Source: Mermis nigrescens
Taxonomy: Eukaryota; Nematoda; Enoplea; Mermithida; Mermithidae
Reading direction: 5' to 3'
Length of the DNA stretch: 64,000 nt
Assembly: GCA_036768485.1 (NCBI GenBank)
Contig: JAVLUZ010000154.1
Location: 26,587,637-26,651,636 of the forward strand
Of this stretch, positions 31,248 through 43,185 are shown piece after piece. Positions within the stretch are counted from its first letter, which is position 1. Every line of letters begins with the position of its first letter. The notes under the pieces were generated by a model. It worked only from the letters and a program-made list of their open reading frames with translations. It had not been told where the DNA came from and ran no database searches. The position numbers and the translations under genes are program-made.

Positions 31248-31902
31248 ACTAACAAAGAATAATGCTCCGATGGAACAAAAAAGGTGAATATACTTGAATT
31301 TCTTCATTGCTAAGGATGTAAAAGGAGGGGACTAGGGAAAATTTCTCTATGTGCGCAGGAGCCATAGGAATGTGCTAAACAGTTAGACTTCCCCTAAACA
31401 ACGCAAAAAATCGAAGTATATTCTGCGGCCTGTGAAAAATGAGGGTGTAGTCACAAAGCGTATTTAAGTGTTTCGCAAAAGAGCATTAAAGACACTTTCA
31501 CGACTATTAAATAATCAATGTATTACTTATTTAATGAAATCTTGACCTTCCACAATGCTCTGGAGTGAAAGATAATATTGTAAACTTTACACCTACATGG
31601 CCAACTCAATAGTTTTCTTGAAAAACCACAAAACATTCCTTTAAATTTTCCAAAATAAAGTAATCAAAATACTCGCCATCATAATCGAAATTACTACGGA
31701 AAATCTGCAGAAGCGTACATAGGCCGCAGAATATACTTCGATTTTTGCGTTGTTTAGGGGAAGTCTAACTGTATAGCACATTCCTATGGCTTCTGCGCAT
31801 ATAGAAAAATTTTCCCTAGTCCCCTCCTTTTACATCCTAAGCGATGAAGAAATTCAAGTATATTTACCTTTTTTGTTCCATCGGGCATTTTTCTTTGCTA
31901 GT
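31248..31902. mobile_element. Family E element with about 180-bp terminal inverted repeats
   Basis: Left arm from ACTAACAAAGAATAATGCTC, right arm ending CTTTGCTAGT. The arms share GTAAAAGGAGGGGACTAGGG and ATATTCTGCGGCC. The centre is about 290 bp and non-coding. Confidence 0.8.
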
Positions 31903-32825
31903 ATGTACATACACAATGTCATCAAAAAAATAAATAGAATAAAAAACGATAAATGGAAAAGGGACACGAGAAACAGCACAAATTTACCCAAGAAGAAATT
32001 GGGAAAATTATAAGTGTATGCGGAAGCCTCTAAATGAGACATCACAAAATGGACGAGGAATAAAAACGGAAAAAATCGTCAGCAGCAAGGAAAAACAAAT
32101 TCATACAACAAGTGCCCCAGGATGTGCAACTTGTAACTAACTTATTTAGTTAACTTAGCAGAAATAACTCAGTTAGTACTTAATCAGGCATTAAATTTTT
32201 GTGCTCAGCTTTTAGATAATGTGATTAACTATGCTTGAAAAAGCTTGGTAGGTACATGCTCCAAACCAACCAAATGCATACTTAAATTGTTCAATTAAAT
32301 GCGAGCTCGCTAGACTATCAGATATGTCGTCTGTTGACATGCTATCTTAAAAATTCTTAACGCCTATAGTTATGTTAAACAGAATAAATTAAGGTTAAAC
32401 TTAAAAATATGGTACTTTTAGAAAAGGAGCAAAACGAATACGGAATGCCAAAATTTTTTTGCTTAAATGGTAGAACATGATAAATTGAAGCGCGGGAAAA
32501 AATAGGTGAAAATCTGAGCCATACGTGCAAAGTTGCAGGCAACTCTCGATTTGAATTTTGGGTGGGACGATTAAATGGCTCGATCCAAGGACTTATATAT
32601 TTGTCAGAAACAAATAATATGGGCTGAAATTACGGAAGGAAGCATAGCAATGAGGGAGGAAAAGGAAAAAAGGCGCGAAAAGCTGTTTGAAATTTTAAGA
32701 AACTTAAAAAAGTTTCATATCTTTTTGCATGTTTTTTCGGTTTTACTTGATAACATATACGAAAATCTAAGTTTTGCTTCTATTATACTTAGGCTTAGGC
32801 TTAGTATATCTGCAAAGGTGTTTTA
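31903..32825. other. Gene-free stretch
   Basis: AT-rich. An open frame of 83 codons at 32575-32826 has no recognisable domain or clear splice context. I do not call it a gene. Confidence 0.45.
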
Positions 32826-32950
32826 AGCTGCTTAGGTCGAGGTCGCTCCCGCTTAGGTCCATGTATAGATGCTTAGGTCGATGTATAGATGCTTAGGTCG
32901 ATGTACAGATGTTAAGTCGATGTAAAGATGCTTAGGTCGACATAAATTGG
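32826..32950. repeat. 20-bp minisatellite
   Basis: About six imperfect tandem units of GCTTAGGTCGATGTATAGAT, preceded by a short TTAGGC-type repeat (CTTAGGCTTAGGCTTAG near 32788). Confidence 0.85.
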
Positions 32951-34484
32951 GTATCTACGTGTAATTCTGCCTTCAGCTGTTGAATCTTCAAATACTTAGG
33001 TCGAGAAGATGCTTGATTAGGTCTAGAATAGGCTAATTAACGAAACCCATAGCTTTTGTAATATTGATTATAGACGGATAAAATTTCTTTTCCGCGCTTT
33101 GTCTCAACATGATCTAAGTACTGAGCAAAAAAATCCGCTCTTCTGAAGTTCATTCCTTCGGGTTCTGAAAGTACCATATTCTTAAGTTACTCCATAAATT
33201 AAATTAACTCAAATGTGATAAATTAAATTAAAAATAAATTAAAAACACTGCGCATAACATACCTACGCGTTGAATCATGTATAAAAAATTAAAACGGCCT
33301 GGACGCCCATGGCTCGCGGTATTGAAGTGGAAGGAAGCGAGCCGCATTAAACAAACTGAGTCCACAATAAACCTCTTGAACTGTGTAAAGCAAAGTTTAT
33401 TCTTCACCTTAAAAATATAGGTATAGGTAAGTAGCTTATATACTTTTATTATCTTTTTCTTTACAGTCTGTTAACCCCTTTCTGTACGAGTCTTGGAACC
33501 AAATGTTCTTATTACTGTAACATCCGACAATCGCTCGACGCCTGACACGTATAGTCTGTTTCACACAAGTTCGGTCATAAATTTTAAAAGCATGTCCGAC
33601 AAAAAGCTGACAGATTGCGATTATAGCACTGATCTGATATATAATAATCGTGACCAATGGCTTACTGTCGGCGCAAAAAGTAGCTGCGGGCAATTTTTAA
33701 ATTTCTTTAACAACAGCTTCAAAGTTTTATAATGCAAAATTGTTTCACACCATTTTTTATCAATTAGGTATGCTACATATAGTCTGTTCCATACCAAACG
33801 GCCCATTACTACTTATTATTGTAGCAGAATATTTTACGGGTTAAGTTGTTGTGGCAGTCTGTTAGATGCGCTAAATGGCGAAGCACACGAGAGCATAATT
33901 AAAGATGCCATTTGTGTAAAGAAGTATCCTACAGTAATAAGATCTCAGCGAAAAATAAACTGTTTGGAATAGAGCAGATTATAGAAATTGATTTATAAGC
34001 GCAAGGTTTCTTGTAATACACTGCAGCTGAATGCATCAGATTGCGTGAATTCGGTAATAAAGACTTGGCAAATTTCACAAATCTTCAACGACAGGTACGA
34101 CAATATACTCTTTTATAACTGGCTAGATGTCACTGGTACTACTGTGGAACTTGGAAGGCAAATGCAGGGTAGTCGAGTTTTGGGGTTCTGAGTTAGTTTT
34201 TAGGCCGTTGGAGGCGTTTTCTAGCGATTGAGATTTTTTTGCATCCATGCTTAACCATCGGCTAAAGGTTTTTTTAGGGAGTTTGAGGTAAAAATTTGGT
34301 TTTTTTTGACAAGATTACTTGGCGACCCGGACGAATGGTAAGTACGTGCATGCATAGGCGCAGCCGATGCTTCTTTATCGTCCAATTATCGCTTGATTTC
34401 TTGGTACTTATTCACTTTAACTCCTAATTGAATTTTTACTACTTTAACCCCCGTTGAATTTTCACTATCTTTTTTAACGTTAGG
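32951..34484. other. Gene-free stretch
   Basis: No supported exon. TATAGTCTGTT occurs as a direct repeat at about 33551 and 33778, bounding a segment of about 230 bp that may be a worn element. Confidence 0.4.
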
Positions 34485-36056
34485 TTATAGGTATATGGGC
34501 GTGGGTAAAAGGTGGCGATGGCCCTGGCGCAAATGGGTAAAAGGTGGCGCTGGCCTTGGCCATGGCCAAGTGGGTAAAAGGTGGCGCTGGCCTTGGCCCT
34601 GGCCCACGCAAACTGGGTAAAAGGTGGCGTTGGTCTTGGCCAAGGCTGGCGGGTAAAAGGTAGCGCCGGCCATTCGCCCTACCTGATGTGAGCAAAGCTA
34701 GCAAAGATGTTTTATACAGTTTTCTTTAAAACATCAAAATACGGTTGAACTCAATTATTGTTATTTATCATTCAAATGAAGGTAGAAGGCATCTTTAAAT
34801 GTTGTGCAGGCTATATATACTAACATATACAATTGAAAATTTTAAAAATTATTCGAGTGCTTTTGGAGTAAAGTTAACTTTTGGGATGCAGAAAATACGC
34901 GGGTCACTATAACTTTCGATTTCAACAAAAAATTTTGCTGAATATAGTTCCTTTTTTACGAAAAATAAATTATTTCATCTTCGCATAAAATTAGGTTTTT
35001 GTGCATGCAGAAAATATGTGGTTCTACGCCGCTTTCGACAGTCAACTATTATTTTCATCGGAAAAATTGCAAAGCGATGGACTTAGTGGGCAAAACGTGA
35101 TACTAGCGTTGGCCTTTACCATGGCCAAGTCGGTAAAAGGTGGCGCTGGTGCTGGCCTCGGCAGGGTAAAAGATGGCGCTGGCGCTTTTGCCATCAGTAA
35201 GCTGACGTTTACAGTAATTGCAGATTAAGTGAAGGCACTAGTCGCATCTCTCAGCTTGGGAATTAAATATTTCTTGAAGTTCATGCCCATATTTATAGGC
35301 AATTAGCGTTTCAACTGCTTTTGTAGTTAAAATAGGTAAATAAATTTGCTAAAAGAAATGTGGTCCATATGTAAGGTTTCTTGGAGGATCAGACTATAGA
35401 TTGCATATTGATGCTGAACATTTCAGATTTCAATGATATGAAATACTTACCTATCGATTTTATTTGGAAAAAGTAGGTACATAGACTGTTATACGACCTG
35501 CAACAGTTACACAAATATACATATGTACGCATTACCAGAAAAATTTATTTTCCGTAAAAAGGAACTATATTCAGCTAAAATTTTCGTTGAAGTCGTAAGC
35601 TATAGTTAACCTGCGTATCTTCTGCATTTTAAAAGTTAATTTTACTCAAAAAATCACTCAAATAATTTTAAAATTTTTAATTGAATATGTTAGTATAGTC
35701 TGTACAACATTTAAGATGCCTTCTACCCAGTGAACACCTTTTACCCAGTTGGCAATGGCCAGGGCCAAGGCTAGCGCCAGCGCCACCTTTTACCCAGTTA
35801 GCAATGGCCAGGACTAACGCCTTACCCACTTTTAAATGGCCAAGGCCAAGCTAAGCGCCAGCGCCAGCTTTACCAGTTGGGAATGGCCAAGGCCAGCGCC
35901 AGCGCCACCTTTACCCAGTTGGCGAGGGCCAGGACTAACGCCTACCCACTTGTCCATGGCTAAGGCCAAGGCCAAGCTTGACGCCAGCGCCAGCTTTACC
36001 AGCTGGGAATGGTCAAGGCCAGCACCAGCGCCACCCTCTACCCAGTCGGCGAGGGG
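34485..36056. mobile_element. Foldback-like element with minisatellite arms
   Basis: The left arm has GGGTAAAAGGTGGCGCTGG units of about 42 bp (34494-34665), followed by unique arm sequence 34785-34985. The right arm is the inverse: unique part 35540-35735, then GCCAGCGCCACCTTTTACCC units (35735-36056). The arms match over about 190 bp of non-repetitive sequence, for example TGCTGAATATAGTTCCTTTT. A further unit cluster sits at 35110-35195. Confidence 0.75.
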
Positions 36057-36059
36057 CTA

Positions 36060-36180
36060 GTGATCGACCGGGGCGACTTTTTTGGCCGGGAGCCGGGCGG
36101 TACACCGGGGCAGAAAAGACTCCGCAGCATCAGCCCCGGCCGGGGGCCGGGGCTGGCCGGGGTCAGACAAGGAAAATATT
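36060..36180. repeat. GC-rich low-complexity block
   Basis: CCGGGG/GGCCGG-rich sequence (for example CCCCGGCCGGGGGCCGGGG) attached to the right end of the foldback-like element. It stands out from the AT-rich background. Confidence 0.7.
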
Positions 36181-38345
36181 ATTGCATGACACATACTTGG
36201 GGTGGGCATAGGAAAAGAAGTGAATGAGCGACTCGCTCCATTCAGAAGTAAATGGCAAGCGCAAAGTTAGCTGCGCCTTTTCATATCAAGTTTTATTACT
36301 ATTTATGTCACAAGAAACAAATTCAGTCCAGTCCTTCATTGTCTGAATCATCAACAAAGTCTATGTCGCTGCTATTAGCACACTCTATATCATTTGAATC
36401 TTCGCAACTGCTACTGCTGCTGTAGCAATTGGATGCGATAGGTATTGATGTACAAATGAGCCATCACACATTCCCATGAGGGGGGAGGGGTGTTGCCACT
36501 CCTCAGGGTCCAAGACAACAAGTCACTGTCAGACGATTTTGGAGAAAGCCTTTTGAATTCTTTGAACTTAATTTTTTAGTATGGCAAAGTGTACCTAAGT
36601 ATTAGAATTTCACGAAGTGATACATTATTTTAGAATGTGAGCTAGAGTAAATAGATAAATTATCACTATAAAACATGCATGTAATCGCTTAAAATTTATG
36701 CGGGTCCCTCAGTATACATGTAATGGCTGGAAATCTAGGGTAGGGGTCCCTCGCCATTTTGAGAAGGAGGGGGTTAGCGACTAGATCAAAAATGGTAAAA
36801 AGACATAAAAATAGCCAAAAAAGCGCAGGTTTCCGCCAAAAAAATGGGGGAGGTGGTCAAATATTTTCTGACTTTCAAGGAAGTTTGGGGCTCCAAAGCA
36901 TGGATGGGGGATGGCCCAAACCTCAGTGCATGTATATTTCTCGGATATTTTCAGGGGAATGAGGGTAGGCGTCCATTTTGCAGCCGCTTACCCCTGAAAA
37001 TCTTTAAAATGGTAGAATTTGCAATAAGGAATTATACACTTTTTACAAGTTTTTTATTCCTTCAAAAAATTTTTGTACATCAGCAAAATCTTCGCTGAAC
37101 ACAAAAAGACCGTGCTTCTAAATGTGATAATTTGGCCTGAATTTAGTTGATAATGTAACTTCGGCGAGAAGTGCCAAAATTTTTATGAGCTTTTGATGGA
37201 ATTCACTTATAAAAACTCGACTGAGAAAGCTAAAACAACTTGTACTATAAAATCAGAAATATTACAAAATTGTAATATGCAAATTAAATCTTGTAATAAG
37301 TAACACTGCGCTTGAATGGAAAAATGGAAAAATGTCAAAGTTTTAGGCGCTTGGCGCCGTTTAGAAGACAATTTCAGTAATTTTGACATTAGAAACCAGA
37401 AATTAGCTAAAATATACAATCAAAAGTCAAATGACCCTGTTTTACCACACTGAAATCGCTACTGTACCATATTATAGTAACCAAAAATTTGTGTGTACAA
37501 AATGTACAAAGACCTTTTGGGGACCATCTTTTGTAAATGCACAAACGGACCGTGTACAAAAAAACACTCTGGTACAAAATGTGACTTTTGGGCACCATCT
37601 TTGTTCATGTATATACAAAGGTACAATGTACAAACACTGTCACATACTGATAGTATGCGAAAATGTGTATGTTTAAAAATTTATTTATATAATATGGCTA
37701 CAAAAATTCTGTTAGCTCATACAAAGACCTTTTTGGAGATCTTTGTAGAAGCTTAAGAAGCTCTGTACAAAAAAATAGAGTCTGGCCAATAATAGTCCAC
37801 CACTTAATTTTCCTGAGTCCTCCAGTTTGGGATTTTCACCCCTCCCTCAACTCTGGACCTTTAGGAAACTATTTGGGACATATTTAGTTTATCGGATCGG
37901 ACGCAATTCTGCAGCATAGTTTACATTCGCCTATAATTAACCTCAGTCCTAATAGCTATTACACAAGAAACGTGTTTTAAAGCACGCGGTTCTAATTCAA
38001 TTAAATGTAAAAGTGTTTTTTGTGAGAATAGTTTTTGAAAATGTACAATTTCCGACTAGAAATAGAACGTATTTGTCAACTCTAAATCTTTTAGCCGTAG
38101 CTTTGAATGAATGAGTTAAAAGTAGCATTTGGTTTAAATAAGTTAAGTGAAGGAATCGAAAACATGCAGATTTTCCTGAACATTTATTCAGTAAAAGCTC
38201 ATTTATACACAGTAGCAAAGTTATAACAAGGACTAAGTAAGTATACATATGGTATAATCAGTACAGTTCTCAAAATTAACATTTGCTCATTGATAAATAA
38301 GTGCCAGTATCACAGCCTGAACAAAATACGAATTACACTAAATTT
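36181..38345. other. Gene-free stretch with worn repeats
   Basis: Contains a family G fragment at about 37425-37765 (ACCACACTGAAATCGCTACT and repeated TGTACAAAG words) and a GGCGCTTGGCGCCG palindrome near 37348. No exon recognised. Confidence 0.45.
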
Positions 38346-38349
38346 TCCT

Positions 38350-38605
38350 CCAGCCCCGGCCATTTTTGACCTTGCCCCGGCCGTTGCCACGGATGCTGAA
38401 AAATGCTGGGGATTGCACCCGAGCCAATCACTAGCCAGGGCCAAGGTCAGCGCCATCATCAGCTTTTACCCATGTGCGCCAGGGCCAACGCCAGCGCCAC
38501 CTTTTAGTACTCAGTTGGCGAGGGCCAGGGTCAAGGCCAGTGTCATCGCCAGTGCCCCCTTTAATCCATGTGCGACAGGGCCACCGCCATCTTTTACTTA
38601 TGCCC
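38350..38605. repeat. Minisatellite related to the foldback arms
   Basis: Contains GGGCCAACGCCAGCGCCACC and CAGTTGGCGAGGGCCAGG, the same words as the arm at 35.7-36.1 kb. Probably a separated arm of a related element. Confidence 0.65.
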
Positions 38606-38694
38606 GGGTATATATACGTTCAGTAATTCTTAGTTTTTTCAAATTGGAGTATAAGTATACCTTTTTCAGAATTTTGAAAGTAACTTTCACTTGT

Positions 38695-38763
38695 GAGGTT
38701 TCGATTCTCCTTACTCTCGCTCTACAACACAACACGTTTACCACTCGGCTAAGCCGCCTGGTC
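38695..38763 (-). pseudogene. tRNA-like relic
   Basis: The minus strand reads GGCGGCTTAGCCGAGTGGTA, a good box A in the style of Ser/Leu tRNAs. The box B region is only GAGAATCGAAACC and the acceptor stem does not pair. Likely a tRNA pseudogene or SINE head. Confidence 0.45.
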
Positions 38764-39769
38764 CTAAGAAGTAGAAACGAAGTAATAAGGGAATCTTTTA
38801 TTTCGATCCGCGTCTCATAATAAGTGCCCAGCATCGCTGCTCCTGATGATTAGAAACCCAAAAATTGCTGTTTTGGGCTGTTTGAGGCTTCAGATTGGTG
38901 CCAGGGGATGATTTAAGCCCAGTGATCATACGGGGTCAGATTTTCACCCCCAATTGGGGTCGGGGTCGAGGATGAAAAACCCCGGTTTTCGGGGTTGGGG
39001 TCGGGGTTGAAGATTAATTAACATTGCATGATTACATACCAATTTGAAAAGGATAAAGACGATACCTTCACTTGTTTGTAGAGCATACTAATAAAGCTGG
39101 TTATGTTCAACATTTCATTTTCATTCCAAGTTCAAGCATGGTCATAGCCGTGCATGGTCATAGCCGTAGCCTTTAGCAGCCCTGTGCGGCCAGCAGGGCT
39201 GCTAAACCTATGGGCCGCTAAAAAAGTTGTAGTGCATGCCGTATAGAATTCATTTTTTGGCGGCCCTCTTACAATAATTCGATACATACGTTCAAAAGGA
39301 TCGATTTTTTCGACGTTCTAATGCAAACACAGACAGTCAGTAGAAAATCTTTACTTGCATTTTAAGAGAACGCTGTCTGAGCTATACTTGTTCTCATTTT
39401 TCGGACAAATTGTTGATTTTTCTGTTGCAATAATGTGTCCAGAAAATTGAGTTCGAAAAGGCTAAAAAGTCAAAATTTTCCGGCGCTTTGCACCAAGCCA
39501 TAGATCAAATGAATTTAAAAGCTTGAATCAGATGAAATAATCTAGCACTTCACATCACTAGTAATTTAATGCACTATTTGTTCATTGAATGAAAGTGCGC
39601 ATGCTTGTTGAGCATAAAACTAAAAGTGCGAAAATGATTGTGTACCAGTTTGTCTATTCTTTGCTTTGTTTGTCTTTCTTTACAAGGACACAATCCTATT
39701 TTAAATGAAAGAAATGGCCAAATTTTCTTGTGTTTTTGTGCATTTCCTGTTTTCTGAATTGCATCTTAC

Positions 39770-40830
39770 AAATACAAATACAAATTTTATTGTAAAGTCA
39801 ATGAAACAGGTAAAATACACATAAACACGGCAAAATACGAAGAATAAGTAATCATTTCTAGTTTCACTGGCTGCAATAGCTCCATGATACATTAAAGCAT
39901 ACTGGTTGGAGCCGAAATTTTTGACTTGAGGTAATCTTTAACCCTGGTCTGAAAGATATTTGCCGAAGAAGAACAAATAATCGCATCTTGGAGAGAATTC
40001 CATAGATATAGGACTCTATTTGGAAAAGAGTATTTTTTAACATCTAAACGAAATTTTTCACCTTTAAGTTTTAAACTATTAACAGCTCAGAGTTTTAGAT
40101 GACATGTGTAGAGTGTGAAAAAATCATCAGGATCAATTTGTATATATCCATTGAAAATTTTATATCATAGATAAATCAAAAACAACTCTACGAAATTCCA
40201 GAGAGTCTAGTTCTAAAATCTGAAGCCGATGTTCATATGGTATATCACTAAATTTAAGAATACGTTTGGTAAAATATTTTGTGAACTTTTTCTATATTTT
40301 TTGTATCACATTTCTTATATGGATTCCAAATAGTTGTATTAAATTCTAAAAGGGGGTGAATGAATTGCTCGAAAGCTAAAATTAATGCTTCTGTATTCTT
40401 AATCTGAAATGATCGAAAAATAAGTGATAATCGAAAGTAAGCGTTTTTGACTATATTTTTTATACGAGGAGAAAAATTCAAAGTTTCATTTAAAGTAATA
40501 CCTAAATCCGAACCCCAATATTAGTAGGAAGAAGTTTTTTATCATTTATAAAATAATCAAAGCGAGGATTATTATGACCAAAGTAAAGGACTTGACATTT
40601 AGATACTGATAGGGGTAATTGCCATAACTCAGACCATTTGATAATATCAGTAAGAAGTTTTTGTAAAAAGAAAAAATCCACTGATTTAGCTTATATTTTA
40701 ATAATAAGAAGGCCACAAATGGGCCTGAAAAGAGTAAGAACAAAAATTTCAATTTATACATTTTTCTATATCTTATTGGCAGCGACCCGTTGCAGCCTAT
40801 GTAATTAGCAGAGGTCGAAAAACGCATTTC
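39770..40830 (-). pseudogene. LINE (non-LTR retrotransposon) 3' fragment, degenerate
   Basis: In changing minus-strand frames I read LLTDIIKWSELWQLPLSVSK then CQVLYFGHNNPRFDYFIND. These are followed by HPLLEFNTTIWNPYKKCD with IEKVHKIF, and KYSFPNRVLYLWNSLQDAI. These are the conserved C-terminal reverse-transcriptase and thumb segments of CR1/jockey-like LINEs. Stops and frame changes show it is dead. Confidence 0.8.
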
Positions 40831-41029
40831 AGCTCAGAAGTTTTGTGAAATGTAATAGTTCATCAATTTTAAGTGTTTTTGGGTTCCATTCAGGACCGAA
40901 ATTCGGCCGTTTTTGCGAAAATTTTAACGTTATTATTTGACATTAAAATGCTTTTTTACAAAATTTTTGGGGACTCTGTCCCGGACCCCGCAGGGAATGC
41001 TTGACCGCGCCACCTAAGACCCCCGCAGC

Positions 41030-41165
41030 ATATGTGGGCAGCAACAAAATCCCGGTGGGGGTAGGTGCAAGGTTTTTAAGAGGTCAAAAAATGGTCTTAA
41101 AAATGATGGTATGGCTAAGAAATACCGTTTTGAAGGTTTCTCATTGAGCACTACCCACGAATACC
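41030..41165 (-). mobile_element. hAT-like MITE family A fragment
   Basis: CATATGTGGGCAGCAAC start and GGTTTCTCATTGAGCACTA correspond to the right half of family A in reverse orientation. The rest is missing. Confidence 0.6.
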
Positions 41166-41180
41166 AGCTTTAAAAACATG

Positions 41181-41545
41181 GGAAGATGATGAATTGCTCA
41201 AGTCTTGCACACAGTTAGCTGCGTTTCTGGATGATCTTAATGGACCAGACATGTACACAGAGCTAAAAGTTCTTGCTCGATCAAGTCCAAATGAATTAAC
41301 TTCGCCACTAGCTACTCTTAAATATCTATCAAATGGCTTCCAGGATGTTTTTACCGAACCTTATAATTGATTTCAGAATTTTACTTACAATACCTATTGC
41401 TGTGGCCTCAGCAGAACGTTCCTTCTTGGAACTGAAATTAATAAAGACATATTTGCGGTCAACTATGACTGATTTTCGTCTAAGTGCACTTGCGATTATT
41501 TCAATTGAAAATGATTTATCATCTCCGTTAGATTTTTGCAATTGA
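41181..41545 (+). pseudogene. hAT transposase C-terminal remnant (dimerisation domain)
   Basis: The first part (41181-41340) reads EDDELLKSCTQLAAFLDDLN onward. The rest, one frame over from about 41342, reads PNLIIDFRILLTIPIAVASA then ERSFLELKLIKTYLRSTM and LSALAIISIENDL. This is the conserved hAT C-terminal dimerisation region (SAERSFS-LK-IK-YLRSTM). The frame change and lack of upstream catalytic parts mark it as a relic. Confidence 0.85.
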
Positions 41546-41847
41546 TTGACCAGTTTGCCGCTCAGAAAGCTAGGCAAGTTATTTTGTAATGAAGCACGTC
41601 ATCATTCACGAAATAGGTAAATTATTTGAGAAAAAAACATACAATACCTACTAAAAATAATGTAGCAAAATATTTTGTTAGTAAATTTCCAGTAAGATGC
41701 TAACTGCGATCATATAGGTACATATGTAAAGGATATACATAAGTGATTGTTATGATGCATATAATACCAGTTTTAAAAATCATGGGGGCCGCCAAAATAA
41801 GTTTTGCCCAGGGCCGCTAAACCTCTAAGCACGGCCCTGAGCATGGT

Positions 41848-43185
41848 TTTAGCAATTTAGCATTAGGTACTTTCAATTTTGATCACTAATGGCTCTCGCT
41901 TTTTGTATTCTTCCACAGTTTTTCATAACGGTTTTCTATGGCACACTGATTGTAGAGGAGCCAATGGCGTCGAAGCGCTGAAATTTTCCGAAATTTTTAC
42001 CATTTTCATGTAGAATTTACGCCTTTTTATTGACAAACAGTTCGGAAATCATAAGTGGCGCAAAGCATCAAGAAATTCAGTCATATTTTACCGCCCTAAG
42101 ACAATAATAGGCGGTACTAAAGCGCAAGGAATATTTTGACGTTTTTACTCTTTAAACTCAATTTATACCACTTAAATCATACAGAACAGATAAACTAATT
42201 GCAGCAGGCGCCGAAATTTTAAAAATTCCGAATTCTTTTACCTTTTCTGTCCTCCTAAAAATTTCTTTCAACATGTAGAACAAGATTGTACGGCTGGGGG
42301 CCTGGTGTGGCGGCGCTGAGCGCCACTCAGCGAGGTCAGAGCAGAAACCCAAAAAATTTTTAAAAAGCACTCCAATTTTTAATTAGTAAAGTTAAAATTT
42401 TCGCAAATTGGCAAAGTCTCGGTTCTGAATTAAGTCCAAAAAAACTCAAAATTGATGAACACCTGACAAAACTTCTGAGCTGAAATGCGTTTTTCGACCT
42501 CTGCTAAGTATATAGCGCAGCAACGGGTCGTAACCAATAAGTCATTGAAAGATGTATCAATGAGAATTTTGTTTCTTACCATTTTCAGGCCCATTTGTGG
42601 CCTTCTTATTAACTAGTTCAGAAAACAGAAAATACGCAAAAACACAAGAAAATTTGGCCTTTCCTTTCATTTAAAATAGAATTATGTGTCCTTGTAAAGA
42701 AAGATAAACAAAGCAGAGAATAGATAAATGGGTACGCAAACATTTTCGCACTTTTACTATTATGTTCAACAAGCATGTACAGTTTCATTCAATGAACTAA
42801 TATTGCATTAAATTACTAAAGTGCGTGCGAAGTGCTGGATTATTTTAACAGATTCAAGCTTTTAGATTCATTGGATCTGTATAACAATAAATAATAATGA
42901 CTTGGCGCGAAGCACCAGAAAATTTTGACGTTTGCGCCTTTTTAAACTCAATGTTCTGGACACATTGCACCAGAAAAATCAATATAATTTCCGAAAAATT
43001 CTGGGGGGCATGGGCCTCCATTCCCCCAGCTATGCCTGTGATTCCGCAGTAATTCCGGCGCACGTCATAATGGGAAATATGCGAACATGTATGTACGTCT
43101 TAACAACATGGCAACCAGGCATACTTTTCATGAAATATCGCGAGTGTCGAGTTTAACATATTAATTTTGCCGGAGGATGAATCGT
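41848..43185. repeat. Interior of the outer hAT-like element
   Basis: Non-coding. GGCGCTGAGCGCCA (42310s) and GGCGCGAAGCACC (42903s) palindromes lie within sequence that resembles 40.8-40.9 and 39.4-39.7 kb in reverse order. The element may itself be built of inverted halves. Confidence 0.45.

Larger units (their letters stand above)
39143..41839 (+). mobile_element. Inner hAT-like element with 8-bp target duplication
   Basis: Left end CATAGCCGTGCATGG. The right end is the inverse of CAGGGCCGTGCTTAGAGG, a terminus typical of hAT elements. AGCATGGT flanks at 39135-39142 and 41840-41847. It carries the C-terminal transposase remnant at 41.2-41.5 kb, about 300 bp from its right end, as expected for a plus-oriented hAT, and an inserted LINE fragment. 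Confidence 0.8.

Noticed and set aside
32575..32826. 83-codon open frame with a charged middle
   Set aside because: Runs into the low-complexity minisatellite and has no recognised homology by eye.
33493..33806. Overlapping open frames between two TATAGTCTGTT words
   Set aside because: No protein similarity; likely worn repeat sequence, and the bounding words are in direct rather than inverted orientation.
38290..38820. 176-codon plus-strand open frame
   Set aside because: Most of it is the GCCAGCGCCACC minisatellite and the minus-strand tRNA-like relic; Ala/Pro-rich translation is a by-product.
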